The notes below the pieces were generated by a model that saw nothing but the letters and a program-made list of their open reading frames with translations, was not told the origin of the DNA and ran no database searches. Source: Nocardioides sp. 503 (lineage in GTDB: Bacteria > Actinomycetota > Actinomycetes > Propionibacteriales > Nocardioidaceae). From it: a stretch of DNA of 64,000 bases. The position numbers were made by a program, and so were the translations under genes. The stretch spans positions 98,232-162,231 of the forward strand of contig NZ_SPUI01000007.1 of NCBI RefSeq assembly GCF_004522095.1, read 5' to 3'. Shown here piece by piece: positions 40,878 to 50,099 of the stretch (position 1 is the first letter of the stretch; each line of letters opens with the position of its first letter).

Positions 40878-42046
40878 ACGCCCTCGACTGGCTGCTCGTG
40901 GTGCTGGTCCTGGCCTACGCCCTCTCGGGCTACTGGCAGGGGTTCGTCACCGGCGCGTTCGCCACCGCCGGCCTGCTGCTCGGCGGCCTGCTCGGGATCT
41001 GGCTGGCGCCGGTCCTGCTCGGCGACGTCGACCCCTCGCTACTGGTGTCGCTGGGCGCGCTGTTCATCGTCATCCTGTGCGCCTCGCTCGGCCAGGCGTC
41101 CTTCCAGTACGCCGGCTCCAAGGTCCGCGACCGCATCACCTGGCAGCCCATCCGGGCCATCGACGCCGTGGGCGGCGCCGCGCTGAGCGCGGTCGCCGTA
41201 CTCCTCGTCGCGTGGGCGCTCGGAGTCGCGGTGTCCGGCTCGCGCATCGGGTCGGTGACGCCGATGGTCCGCGGCTCCTCGGTGCTGGGGGCCGTCGACA
41301 AGACCCTGCCGCACGCCGCCTCGGGGGTCCTGCAGACCTTCAACGACGTGGTCGGCACGAGTTTCTTCCCCGACTACCTCGAGCCGTTCGCCCCCGAGCG
41401 CATCGTCGACGTCGGCCCCGGGCCGCGGCGGCTGCTGCAGGACCCCGACGTCGTCGCCGCCGAGGAGAGCGTGCTCAAGATCCGCGGCACCAACAGCTGC
41501 GGGCGCGGCGTCGAGGGCACCGGCTTCGTCTACGCCCCCGACCGGTTGATGACCAACGCCCACGTCGTGGCCGGCGTGGACGACCCCGAGGTCGAGATCG
41601 GCGACGCGACCGTCGACGCGGAGGTCGTCGAGTACAACCCCGACCTCGACATCGCGATCCTCGCGCTCGAGACCGACGACATCCCCGCGCTGCGCTTCGC
41701 CAAGGTCGCACCCGGCGACGGGGTGGCGATCCTCGGCTACCCCCAGGACGGCCCCTACGACGTCCAGCCCGGCCGGGTCCGCGACGACCAGAAGCTGCGC
41801 TCACCCAACATCTACGGCGACGGCACGGTCATCCGGCAGGTGTTCTCCCTGCGCGGGCTCGTGCGTCCCGGCAACTCCGGCGGGCCGATCGTCACCTCGC
41901 GCGGCGCGGTGGCCGGCGTGGTGTTCGCCGCGTCGGTGACCGACAAGGACACCGGCTACGCGCTCACGTCCGCGCAGGTCGCCGACAGCGCCGCGATCGG
42001 TCGCACCAACACCGAGACCGAGTCGACCGGCGACTGCGCCGGATAG
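40874..42046 (+). CDS. marP: MarP-type membrane serine protease
   Basis: 390 residues: a four-helix CvpA-like membrane domain (~1-130), a linker, and an extracellular chymotrypsin-like protease (~190-385). Catalytic triad His230 (TNAHVVAG), Asp259 (PDLDIAIL) and Ser335 (RPGNSGGPI), with oxyanion glycine. Two cysteines, in TNSCGRG and near the C-terminus (GDCAG), could form the regulatory disulfide known in MarP, which protects M. tuberculosis against acid and oxidative stress. Ends the nth operon. Confidence 0.93.
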   Translation: MNALDWLLVVLVLAYALSGYWQGFVTGAFATAGLLLGGLLGIWLAPVLLGDVDPSLLVSLGALFIVILCASLGQASFQYAGSKVRDRITWQPIRAIDAVGGAALSAVAVLLVAWALGVAVSGSRIGSVTPMVRGSSVLGAVDKTLPHAASGVLQTFNDVVGTSFFPDYLEPFAPERIVDVGPGPRRLLQDPDVVAAEESVLKIRGTNSCGRGVEGTGFVYAPDRLMTNAHVVAGVDDPEVEIGDATVDAEVVEYNPDLDIAILALETDDIPALRFAKVAPGDGVAILGYPQDGPYDVQPGRVRDDQKLRSPNIYGDGTVIRQVFSLRGLVRPGNSGGPIVTSRGAVAGVVFAASVTDKDTGYALTSAQVADSAAIGRTNTETESTGDCAG

Positions 42047-42062
42047 TGGAGCGACGAAGTCG

Positions 42063-42476
42063 CTACGCCTTGCCCTTCAGGGCGCGGGGGATCTCCTTGC
42101 CCTGGGCGATCGCCTTCTCGGGCGCCTTGACCTTCTTGACCTTCTTGATGCCGGCGAAGACCAGCAGCCCCGCAACGAGCAGGTAGAAGGCGAAGACGAT
42201 CAGGAACGCCCAGTGCAGGTCGAGGCCGGATCCGTTCCAGTTGATGAGGTAGGCGAACGCGACCGACAGCATGATCACGGCGAGCACCGCCACGAAGCCC
42301 GCGGCGGCGAACAGGCCGATGCCGATGCCGCCGGCTTTGACGCTCACCTTGAGCTCGGACTTGGCGAGCTCGATCTCCTTGGACACCAGCGCGGAGATGT
42401 CGCGGCTGGCGTCGACGACGAGACGGCCGATGGTGGGATCGCCGTCGGCGGGCGCCTTGACCGGTTCGGATGACAT
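42063..42476 (-). CDS. Phage-holin-family (actinobacterial) membrane protein
   Basis: 137 residues, called 'phage holin family' in actinobacteria but chromosomal and not viral. N-terminal amphipathic helix (~15-45) IGRLVVDASRDISALVSKEIELAKSEL, in part, then two TM helices (~48-78 and ~88-110) and a Lys-rich tail KKVKKVKAPEKAIAQGKEI. Probably cell-envelope structural; no enzyme motif. Convergent with marP, 16 bases apart, in the same place as in mycobacteria (Rv3669-type). Confidence 0.88.
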   Translation of the reverse strand: MSSEPVKAPADGDPTIGRLVVDASRDISALVSKEIELAKSELKVSVKAGGIGIGLFAAAGFVAVLAVIMLSVAFAYLINWNGSGLDLHWAFLIVFAFYLLVAGLLVFAGIKKVKKVKAPEKAIAQGKEIPRALKGKA

Positions 42477-42542
42477 GCAGGGTTCCTCTGGTCTCGAAGT
42501 GGGAGCCCCGACCCTACAGAACCACCGAGCGACTCCGCCTCC

Positions 42543-43928
42543 TCAGGAGGGGTGTGGTCGGTCGCGCTGGAACACGTCGGGCACGCCGTCCCCGTCGTCG
42601 TCGCGCGACTCGCGCTCCTCGATGCGGCGGTAGACCCGGTTGCGCAGGCGCAGCACGACCGAGGCGAGCAGGGCCGCGGTGAGCGATCCCACGAGCACCC
42701 CGACCTTGACGTGGTCGTCGCGCTCGCTGCCCTGGCCGAACGCCAGCTCCCCGATGAGCAGGCTGACCGTGAACCCGATCCCCGCCAGCATCGCCATGCC
42801 CAACACGTCGACCCACGTGAGCTCGTCGTCCAGCTCGGCGCGCGTGAACGTCGCCAGCAGCCAGGTCGAGCCGAGGATCCCGATCGTCTTGCCGACCACG
42901 AGCCCGCAGACGATGCCGAGCGCCACCCGGTCGCCGAGGGAGTCGACCAGCCCGCTGAGCCCGCCGACGGTGACGCCCGCGGCGAAGAACGCGAAGACCG
43001 GCACGGCGATCCCGGCCGAGATGGGCCGCACGAGGTGCTCGAGGTGCTCGGCCAGGCCGGGTCGCTCGTCGTCCCGGTCGCGGCGCAGCACCGGGACCGT
43101 GAACCCGAGCAGGACGCCGGCCACCGTCGCGTGCACCCCGGACTCGTGGACCAGGACCCACGCCACCAGCGCCAGCGGGACCAACAGCCAGCCGCTGCGC
43201 ACCCGCCGCTGCACCAGCACGGCGAAGATCCCGATGGGCAGCAGCGCGAGCCCGAGGAAGAGCAGGTCGAGCTCGGCGGTGTAGAAGATCGCGATCACCG
43301 TGATGGCGAGCAGGTCGTCGACGACGGCCAGGGTGAGCAGGAAGGTCCGCAGCCCGCTCGGCAGGTGGGTGCTGATGACCGCCAGGACCGCCACCGCGAA
43401 CGCGATGTCCGTGGCTGTCGGGATCGCCCAGCCGCGCAGCGCGCCGTCGCCGCCGAGGTTCCACAGGACGAAGATCAGGGCCGGCACGGCCATCCCGCCC
43501 ACGGCCGCCGCGATCGGGACGGCGGCGCGGCGCGGGTCGCGCAGGTCCCCGGCCACGAACTCCCGCTTGAGCTCGAGGCCCACCACGAAGAAGAAGACCG
43601 CCAGCAGCCCGTCGGCGGCCCAGGCGCCGAGCGTGAGGTCCAGGTGCAGCGAGGCGGGTCCCACCCGCAGGTCGCGCAGCGACTCGTAGGCGTCGCTCCA
43701 CGGGGTGTTGGCCCAGATGATCGCCACGAGAGCGCCGACGATCAGCAGCACCCCGCCCGTGGTCTCGGCCCGCAGGATGGCCGCCGTACGCGAGTGCTCG
43801 AGGAAGGACCCCGGCGCGAACAGCCGGGGACGGGACGGAGCCGGGGAGGGCGGGGGTGCGGGGCTCATGCGGCTCCAGGGGTCGGCGGGATCGTTGCCGA
43901 CCAGACTTCCCGGCGCACCTGCGGCCAT
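42543..43928 (-). CDS. nhaA: Na+/H+ antiporter NhaA
   Basis: 461 residues from the ATG at 43928 (GGAG seven bases upstream); an ATG at 43868 with similar RBS would remove 20 residues. Twelve TM helices with the paired functional Asp motif ALRGWAIPTATDIAFAVAVLAV, LAVVDDLLAITVIAIFYT (the two Asp of NhaA helix V) and AFFAAGVTVGG. It exchanges Na+ or Li+ for protons, setting cytoplasmic pH. The C-terminal tail is extended by a polar 40-residue stretch (ERESRDDDGDGVPDV). It is downstream of a hairpin cluster. Confidence 0.95.
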   Translation of the reverse strand: MAAGAPGSLVGNDPADPWSRMSPAPPPSPAPSRPRLFAPGSFLEHSRTAAILRAETTGGVLLIVGALVAIIWANTPWSDAYESLRDLRVGPASLHLDLTLGAWAADGLLAVFFFVVGLELKREFVAGDLRDPRRAAVPIAAAVGGMAVPALIFVLWNLGGDGALRGWAIPTATDIAFAVAVLAVISTHLPSGLRTFLLTLAVVDDLLAITVIAIFYTAELDLLFLGLALLPIGIFAVLVQRRVRSGWLLVPLALVAWVLVHESGVHATVAGVLLGFTVPVLRRDRDDERPGLAEHLEHLVRPISAGIAVPVFAFFAAGVTVGGLSGLVDSLGDRVALGIVCGLVVGKTIGILGSTWLLATFTRAELDDELTWVDVLGMAMLAGIGFTVSLLIGELAFGQGSERDDHVKVGVLVGSLTAALLASVVLRLRNRVYRRIEERESRDDDGDGVPDVFQRDRPHPS

Positions 43929-43947
43929 CGTACCGCTCCAGGGGGAG

Positions 43948-44039
43948 CAGGGATTTCAGCATCTGCTGGTATCCCTGACGTTCTGGGCCAGAATTCCGCC
44001 CCAGAACGTCAGGTTTTTCAGCAGATGCTGAAACACCTG
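43948..44039. repeat. Triple-hairpin intergenic element
   Basis: Three adjacent stems. (i) 43948-43977: CAGGGAT/ATCCCTG outer and CAGCA/TGCTG inner arms. (ii) 43974-43987 with 44000-44013, 14 bp perfect. (iii) 44010-44039: CAGGT/ACCTG outer and TTCAGCA/TGCTGAA inner arms. The third, inverted, matches 58464-58493 with three mismatches in 30. It lies 10 bases past the acs stop and 19 bases upstream of the nhaA start, so it may end acs transcription. Confidence 0.8.
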
Positions 44040-44049
44040 CAGGCCGGCC

Positions 44050-46035
<1,986 letters not shown>

Positions 46036-46142
46036 TTCTCACTCCTGGGACAGACGCTGATGGGTGGCACTCGCCACAGTAGGACGCGAGGCCCACGGTG
46101 GCCACGCGGGGTTGTCGCCGGGTTGGCGCCGGTAGGAAGTGC

Positions 46143-46177
46143 GGGGGCCGGGCGGCCGTGCGGGCCGCCCGGCCCCC
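46143..46177 (-). terminator. Perfect 15-bp GC hairpin behind the symporter
   Basis: GGGGGCCGGGCGGCC (46143-46157) pairs exactly with 46163-46177 around a GTGCG loop. It lies 16 bases past the symporter stop. No U-tract follows. Confidence 0.85.
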
Positions 46178-46193
46178 GATCGTGCCGGAGAGG

Positions 46194-47828
46194 TCAGTGC
46201 ACGATCATCTTCTCCGAGCCGGCGCCGGTCAGCGCGCGGACCTCGAGCTCGGTGTAGCGGTCCTCGGCGGTGGGCTCCTTCGACGTGATCGTCCCGAGGA
46301 AGCCGAACAGGAAGCCCAGCGGGATGGACACGATGCCGGGGTTCTCCAGGGGGAACCACGAGATGTCGACGCTGGTGGGCAGCAGCGACAGGTTCTTGCC
46401 CGTCGGGTCCAGACCCTTGCCCGAGACGACCGGCGAGAAGATGACCAGGCCGATCGAGGACACCAGCCCGCCGTAGATGCTCCACAGCGCGCCGCGGGTG
46501 TTGAAGCGCCGCCAGAACATGTTGTAGATGATCGTCGGCAGGTTCGCCGACGCCGCCACCGCGAAGGCCAGGGCCACGAGGAAGGCGATGTTGAGGTTCT
46601 GCGCCGGGATCGCCAGCAGGATCGCGACGAGCCCGATGCCGGCCGCCGCGTAGCGGGTCACCTTGATCTCCTGCTCCTCGGAGGCCTGACCCTTCTTGAT
46701 GACGCTGTTGTAGATGTCGTGGGCCACCGAGGCCGACGACGTGAGCGTCAGGCCCGCCACGACCGCCAGGATGGTCGCGAACGCGACCGCCGCGATGATC
46801 GCCAGCAGTACGGCGCCGCCGGTCGAGCCCGCGCCACCGCCCACGGCCTCGGCCAGCAGCGGGGCCGCCAGGTTGCCGGACGCGTCCAGCTCGCCGGAGG
46901 CACGCAGGCCCGGGATGTCCAGCAGGGCCGCGGCACCGAAGCCGAGCACCAGCGTGAACAGGTAGAAGGTGCCGATCAGGCCGATCGCCCAGAGCACCGA
47001 CTTCCGTGCGTCGCGCGAGGTCGGCACGGTGTAGAAGCGGATCAGGATGTGCGGCAGCCCCGCCGTGCCCAGGACGAGCGCGATGCCGAGGCTGATGAAG
47101 TCGATCTTGCTGGTCGCCGTGGCGCCGTACTTCAGCCCGGGCTCGAGGAACGCCTGGCCCGAGCCGGAGTTGGAGGCCGCGGTGCCCAGGAGCTCGGAGA
47201 GGTTGAAGTCGAACTTCGCCAGCACCAGCACGACGATGAGGGCGGAGCCGGCCATGAGGAGGACGGCCTTGACGATCTGCACCCACGTGGTGCCCTTCAT
47301 GCCGCCCACGGTGACGTAGAAGATCATCAGCGCGCCCACGCCCAGGATGACGATGTTCTTGACCGCCTGGTCGCTGACGCCGAGCAGCAGCGCCACGAGG
47401 GCGCCCGCCCCGACCATCTGCGCGAGCAGGTAGAAGATCGAGACGACGACGGTCGAGGTCGCCGCCGCCATGCGCACGGGGCGCTGCCGCATCCGGAACG
47501 CCAGCTGGTCGGCCATCGTGTAGCGCCCGGAGTTGCGCAGCATCTCCGCGACCAGCAGCAGCGCGACCAGCCAGGCCACGAGGAAGCCGATGGAGTAGAG
47601 GAAGCCGTCGTAGCCCGACAGCGCGATGGCGCCGGAGATGCCGAGGAACGACGCCGCCGACATGTAGTCGCCGCCGATCGCGAGACCGTTCTGCACCGGC
47701 GAGAACGAGCGGCCGCCGGCGTAGAAGTCGGCCGTGCCGGAGGTCTGGCGGCTGGCCCAGAACGTGATGCCGATGGTCAGGGCGACCACGGCAAGGAACA
47801 GGATCGTGGTGAGTACCTGGTCGTCCAT
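46194..47828 (-). CDS. Cation:acetate/solute symporter (SSS family, ActP-like)
   Basis: 544 residues with ~13 TM helices. The SSS signatures are present: GGDYMSAASFLGISGAIALSGYDG (in part), the TLVLGFGAAALLD and the SSASVAHDIYN region near helix 8. It imports acetate or related short monocarboxylates with Na+. Location next to acs supports acetate. It is one base from the DUF485 gene upstream, which encodes the usual small partner. Confidence 0.93.
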   Translation of the reverse strand: MDDQVLTTILFLAVVALTIGITFWASRQTSGTADFYAGGRSFSPVQNGLAIGGDYMSAASFLGISGAIALSGYDGFLYSIGFLVAWLVALLLVAEMLRNSGRYTMADQLAFRMRQRPVRMAAATSTVVVSIFYLLAQMVGAGALVALLLGVSDQAVKNIVILGVGALMIFYVTVGGMKGTTWVQIVKAVLLMAGSALIVVLVLAKFDFNLSELLGTAASNSGSGQAFLEPGLKYGATATSKIDFISLGIALVLGTAGLPHILIRFYTVPTSRDARKSVLWAIGLIGTFYLFTLVLGFGAAALLDIPGLRASGELDASGNLAAPLLAEAVGGGAGSTGGAVLLAIIAAVAFATILAVVAGLTLTSSASVAHDIYNSVIKKGQASEEQEIKVTRYAAAGIGLVAILLAIPAQNLNIAFLVALAFAVAASANLPTIIYNMFWRRFNTRGALWSIYGGLVSSIGLVIFSPVVSGKGLDPTGKNLSLLPTSVDISWFPLENPGIVSIPLGFLFGFLGTITSKEPTAEDRYTELEVRALTGAGSEKMIVH

Positions 47829-47829
47829 G

Positions 47830-48177
47830 TCAGAGGCCTTCCTCGTAGCGCTCGTTGAGCTGTCGCGCCAAGGGGTCGAGCTTGGCCTCGGAGAACCGGC
47901 TGTAGAGCCACGCCAGCAGGAACGTCGTCACGAACTGCAGCAGCCCGAAGACCAGCGCGACGTTGATGTTGCCGAGGAGCTGGTGGTCCATGAACCCGCC
48001 GGCGTAGTTGGACATCAGGATGTAGAGCAAGTACCACGACAGGAACGCGAGCGTCGCCGGGAACACGAAGCCCCGGTAGAGGCGCCGGAGCTCGACGAAC
48101 TCCGGGGCGGCCGCCAGCTCGTCGTAGACCGGCGCATGGCGGTCTGGCTGGGAGTGCGGGTTGACGTCGGACGCCAC
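47830..48177 (-). CDS. DUF485 membrane protein, symporter partner
   Basis: 115 residues with two TM helices (~40-60 and ~73-95) and a polar N-terminus. The family is nearly always encoded next to ActP-like symporters (as yjcH is next to actP) and presumably tunes or assembles them. ATG at 48177. The stop is one base from the symporter start. Confidence 0.92.
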   Translation of the reverse strand: MASDVNPHSQPDRHAPVYDELAAAPEFVELRRLYRGFVFPATLAFLSWYLLYILMSNYAGGFMDHQLLGNINVALVFGLLQFVTTFLLAWLYSRFSEAKLDPLARQLNERYEEGL

Positions 48178-48339
48178 GGGAGGACCCCTTTCGAGCGGCT
48201 CAGGGTGAGCACGATGTGATGGGCGTCACCGTAGGAGCGCGCGCCGCCGAGGGAGAGGGGTCGCGCCCGGGGCTGCGGCCAGCGGGTCCCGCGCTGCGAC
48301 GAACGGTCGGTTGCGGACGACGAGCGGCACGTCGGTCGT

Positions 48340-48441
48340 CGTGGGTTGAGGAGGTCGCGCAGCGACCGTCTCGAAACCCGGTGAGGGGTCGAGTCCCTTC
48401 CGTGGGTTTCGAGACGGGACTTCGTCCCTCCTCAACCCACG
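48340..48441. repeat. 102-bp nested inverted repeat, Nocardioides-type
   Basis: Outer arms CGTGGGTTGAGGAGG (48340-48354) and 48427-48441 are 15 bp perfect. Inner arms CCGTCTCGAAACCC (48366-48379) and 48404-48417 are 14 bp perfect. The words GGTTGAGGAG and GTCTCGAAACC recur in dispersed repeats I know from Nocardioides and related genomes. It lies between divergent operons and would form a strong hairpin on either strand. Confidence 0.85.
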
Positions 48442-48445
48442 GGGG

Positions 48446-48487
48446 CGTGAGCGCGTGAGGTCCGTGAGGGCGTGAGGACAACGTGAC
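48446..48487 (+). promoter_or_regulatory. CGTGAG direct repeats upstream of narK
   Basis: CGTGAG starts at 48446, 48454, 48463 and 48471 (spacing 8-9), then CGTGAC at 48482. This tandem layout, about 85-125 bases before the narK ATG, suits an array for a winged-helix regulator such as the NnaR-like protein of this cluster or GlnR. No clear -10 was found. Confidence 0.4.
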
Positions 48488-48569
48488 GTCGGCTTTGCGG
48501 CTGCTCGTGGGCGGGCGAAACCTGCGCTGCCTTGGATGAGGGCATCCGCACCCCCACAGGAGCCCGACG

Positions 48570-50093
48570 ATGACCCTCACCACCGACCCGCCGCCCACCG
48601 CGCCCGCCGCCGCCACCAGCGCAGCGGCCCCACCCGCCCGGCGCACCGGCCGCTGGATCGACGACTGGCGCCCCGAGGAGCCGGAGTTCTGGGCCGAGAC
48701 CGGTCAGCAGGTCGCGCGCCGCAACCTGCTGTGGTCGATCTTCGCCGAGCACCTCGGCTTCTCGGTGTGGCTGATCTGGTCGGTCTCCTCGGCCTTCCTG
48801 CTCTCGGTCGGCTTCTCCTACAGCCCCCAGCAGCTCTTCGTGCTGGTCGCGCTGCCCAACCTGGTCGGCTCGCTGCTGCGGCTGCCCTACACGCTGGCGG
48901 TGCCGAAGTTCGGCGGGCGCAACTGGACGATGGTCAGCGCCGCGCTGCTGCTCATCCCGACGCTCGGGTTCGCCTACGCCGTGCAGCACCCGGAGACGCC
49001 GTTCTGGGTGTTCTGCCTGATCGCGGCGACGGCCGGCCTCGGCGGCGGCAACTTCGCCAGCTCGATGGCCAACATCAACTTCTTCTACCCCTCCGCCAAG
49101 AAGGGCGCCGCCCTCGGCCTCAACGCCGCGGGCGGCAACCTCGGGGTCTCGCTGATCCAGCTGTTCCTGCCGGTCATCGTGGGCGGGGCGGGGATCTTCG
49201 GGATCGTCACGGCGTCGGCCGGGGGAGTCCACCTGGAGCGCGCGGCCTGGGTGTACGCCGGCCTGGCGGTCGCCGCCACACTGGCGGCGTACCTGTTCAT
49301 GGACAACCTCGGCACGGCCGCCTCCAAGCCGCGCGAGCAGCTGCAGGTGGTCCGCAAGCCGCACACCTGGATCATGGCGTTCCTCTACATCGGCACGTTC
49401 GGCTCGTTCATCGGCTACTCCGCGGCGATGCCGCTGCTGATCAAGCTCAACTTCTGGGTGCCGGAGCCGGCGCCGCTGGGCACCGGCATCTACTTCGCCT
49501 ACTTCGCGTTCCTCGGGGCGCTGGTCGGGTCGATGACGCGGCCGCTGGGCGGTTGGCTGGCCGACCGCTACGGCGGCGCCAGGGTCACGCTGGGTGCGTT
49601 CACCGGCATGGTCGTCTTCACGCTGGCGGTCCTGTGGACGCTCACGCAGCTCACGCCCAACCCGACCGCCGAGCCGGGCATCGCGAGCGACAACCAGTCG
49701 TGGTTCCCGTGGTTCCTGGGCTTCTTCCTCTGCGTGTTCGCCGCGACCGGGATCGGCAACGGCTCGACGTACAAGATGATCCCGGCGATCTGGCGCACCG
49801 AGGCCGAGCGCGCGACCGAGCCGGGTACGCCGCAGCGTGCCGCCGCGCTGCTGGCCGCCACCAAGCAGGCGTCGGCCGCGATCGGCGTGATCGGCGCCGT
49901 CGGCGCGGTCGGCGGCTTCCTGATCCCGATCGCGTTCAGCTCGCCGTGGGTCGACGACCCCATGTCGGCGACCAAGGGCGCCTTCGTGGTCTTCACCGCC
50001 TTCTACGTCGCCTGCGCGGCTGTCACCTGGGGGGTCTACCTGCGGCGTCCCTCGACGGCGAGGGCGACCAGCCTCGCGGGCGCCGGCATCTGA
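48570..50093 (+). CDS. narK: Nitrate/nitrite MFS transporter
   Basis: 507 residues with twelve TM helices. The NNP-family signatures are GGGNFASSMANINFFYPSAKKGAALGLNAAGGN (in part) and the nitrate-contact arginines; the N-terminus (~1-50) is a polar cytosolic tail. RPLGGWLADRYGGARVTLG is a conserved loop. AGGAG precedes the ATG. It imports nitrate or exports nitrite for the reductase that starts 7 bases after its stop. Confidence 0.95.
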   Translation: MTLTTDPPPTAPAAATSAAAPPARRTGRWIDDWRPEEPEFWAETGQQVARRNLLWSIFAEHLGFSVWLIWSVSSAFLLSVGFSYSPQQLFVLVALPNLVGSLLRLPYTLAVPKFGGRNWTMVSAALLLIPTLGFAYAVQHPETPFWVFCLIAATAGLGGGNFASSMANINFFYPSAKKGAALGLNAAGGNLGVSLIQLFLPVIVGGAGIFGIVTASAGGVHLERAAWVYAGLAVAATLAAYLFMDNLGTAASKPREQLQVVRKPHTWIMAFLYIGTFGSFIGYSAAMPLLIKLNFWVPEPAPLGTGIYFAYFAFLGALVGSMTRPLGGWLADRYGGARVTLGAFTGMVVFTLAVLWTLTQLTPNPTAEPGIASDNQSWFPWFLGFFLCVFAATGIGNGSTYKMIPAIWRTEAERATEPGTPQRAAALLAATKQASAAIGVIGAVGAVGGFLIPIAFSSPWVDDPMSATKGAFVVFTAFYVACAAVTWGVYLRRPSTARATSLAGAGI

Positions 50094-50099
50094 GCCCTG

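Larger units (their letters stand above)
48178..48569. other. 392-base gene-free region between DUF485 and narK
   Basis: No convincing gene. It holds the divergent promoters, a large inverted repeat (48340-48441) and a set of CGTGAG direct repeats (48446-48487), each listed separately. The frames crossing it are shadows of neighbouring repeats and read as low-complexity Arg/Pro. Confidence 0.7.

Noticed and set aside
42063..42476. Prophage remnant suggested by a 'holin' protein
   Set aside because: No other phage genes are nearby and this family is a conserved chromosomal neighbour of marP in actinobacteria.
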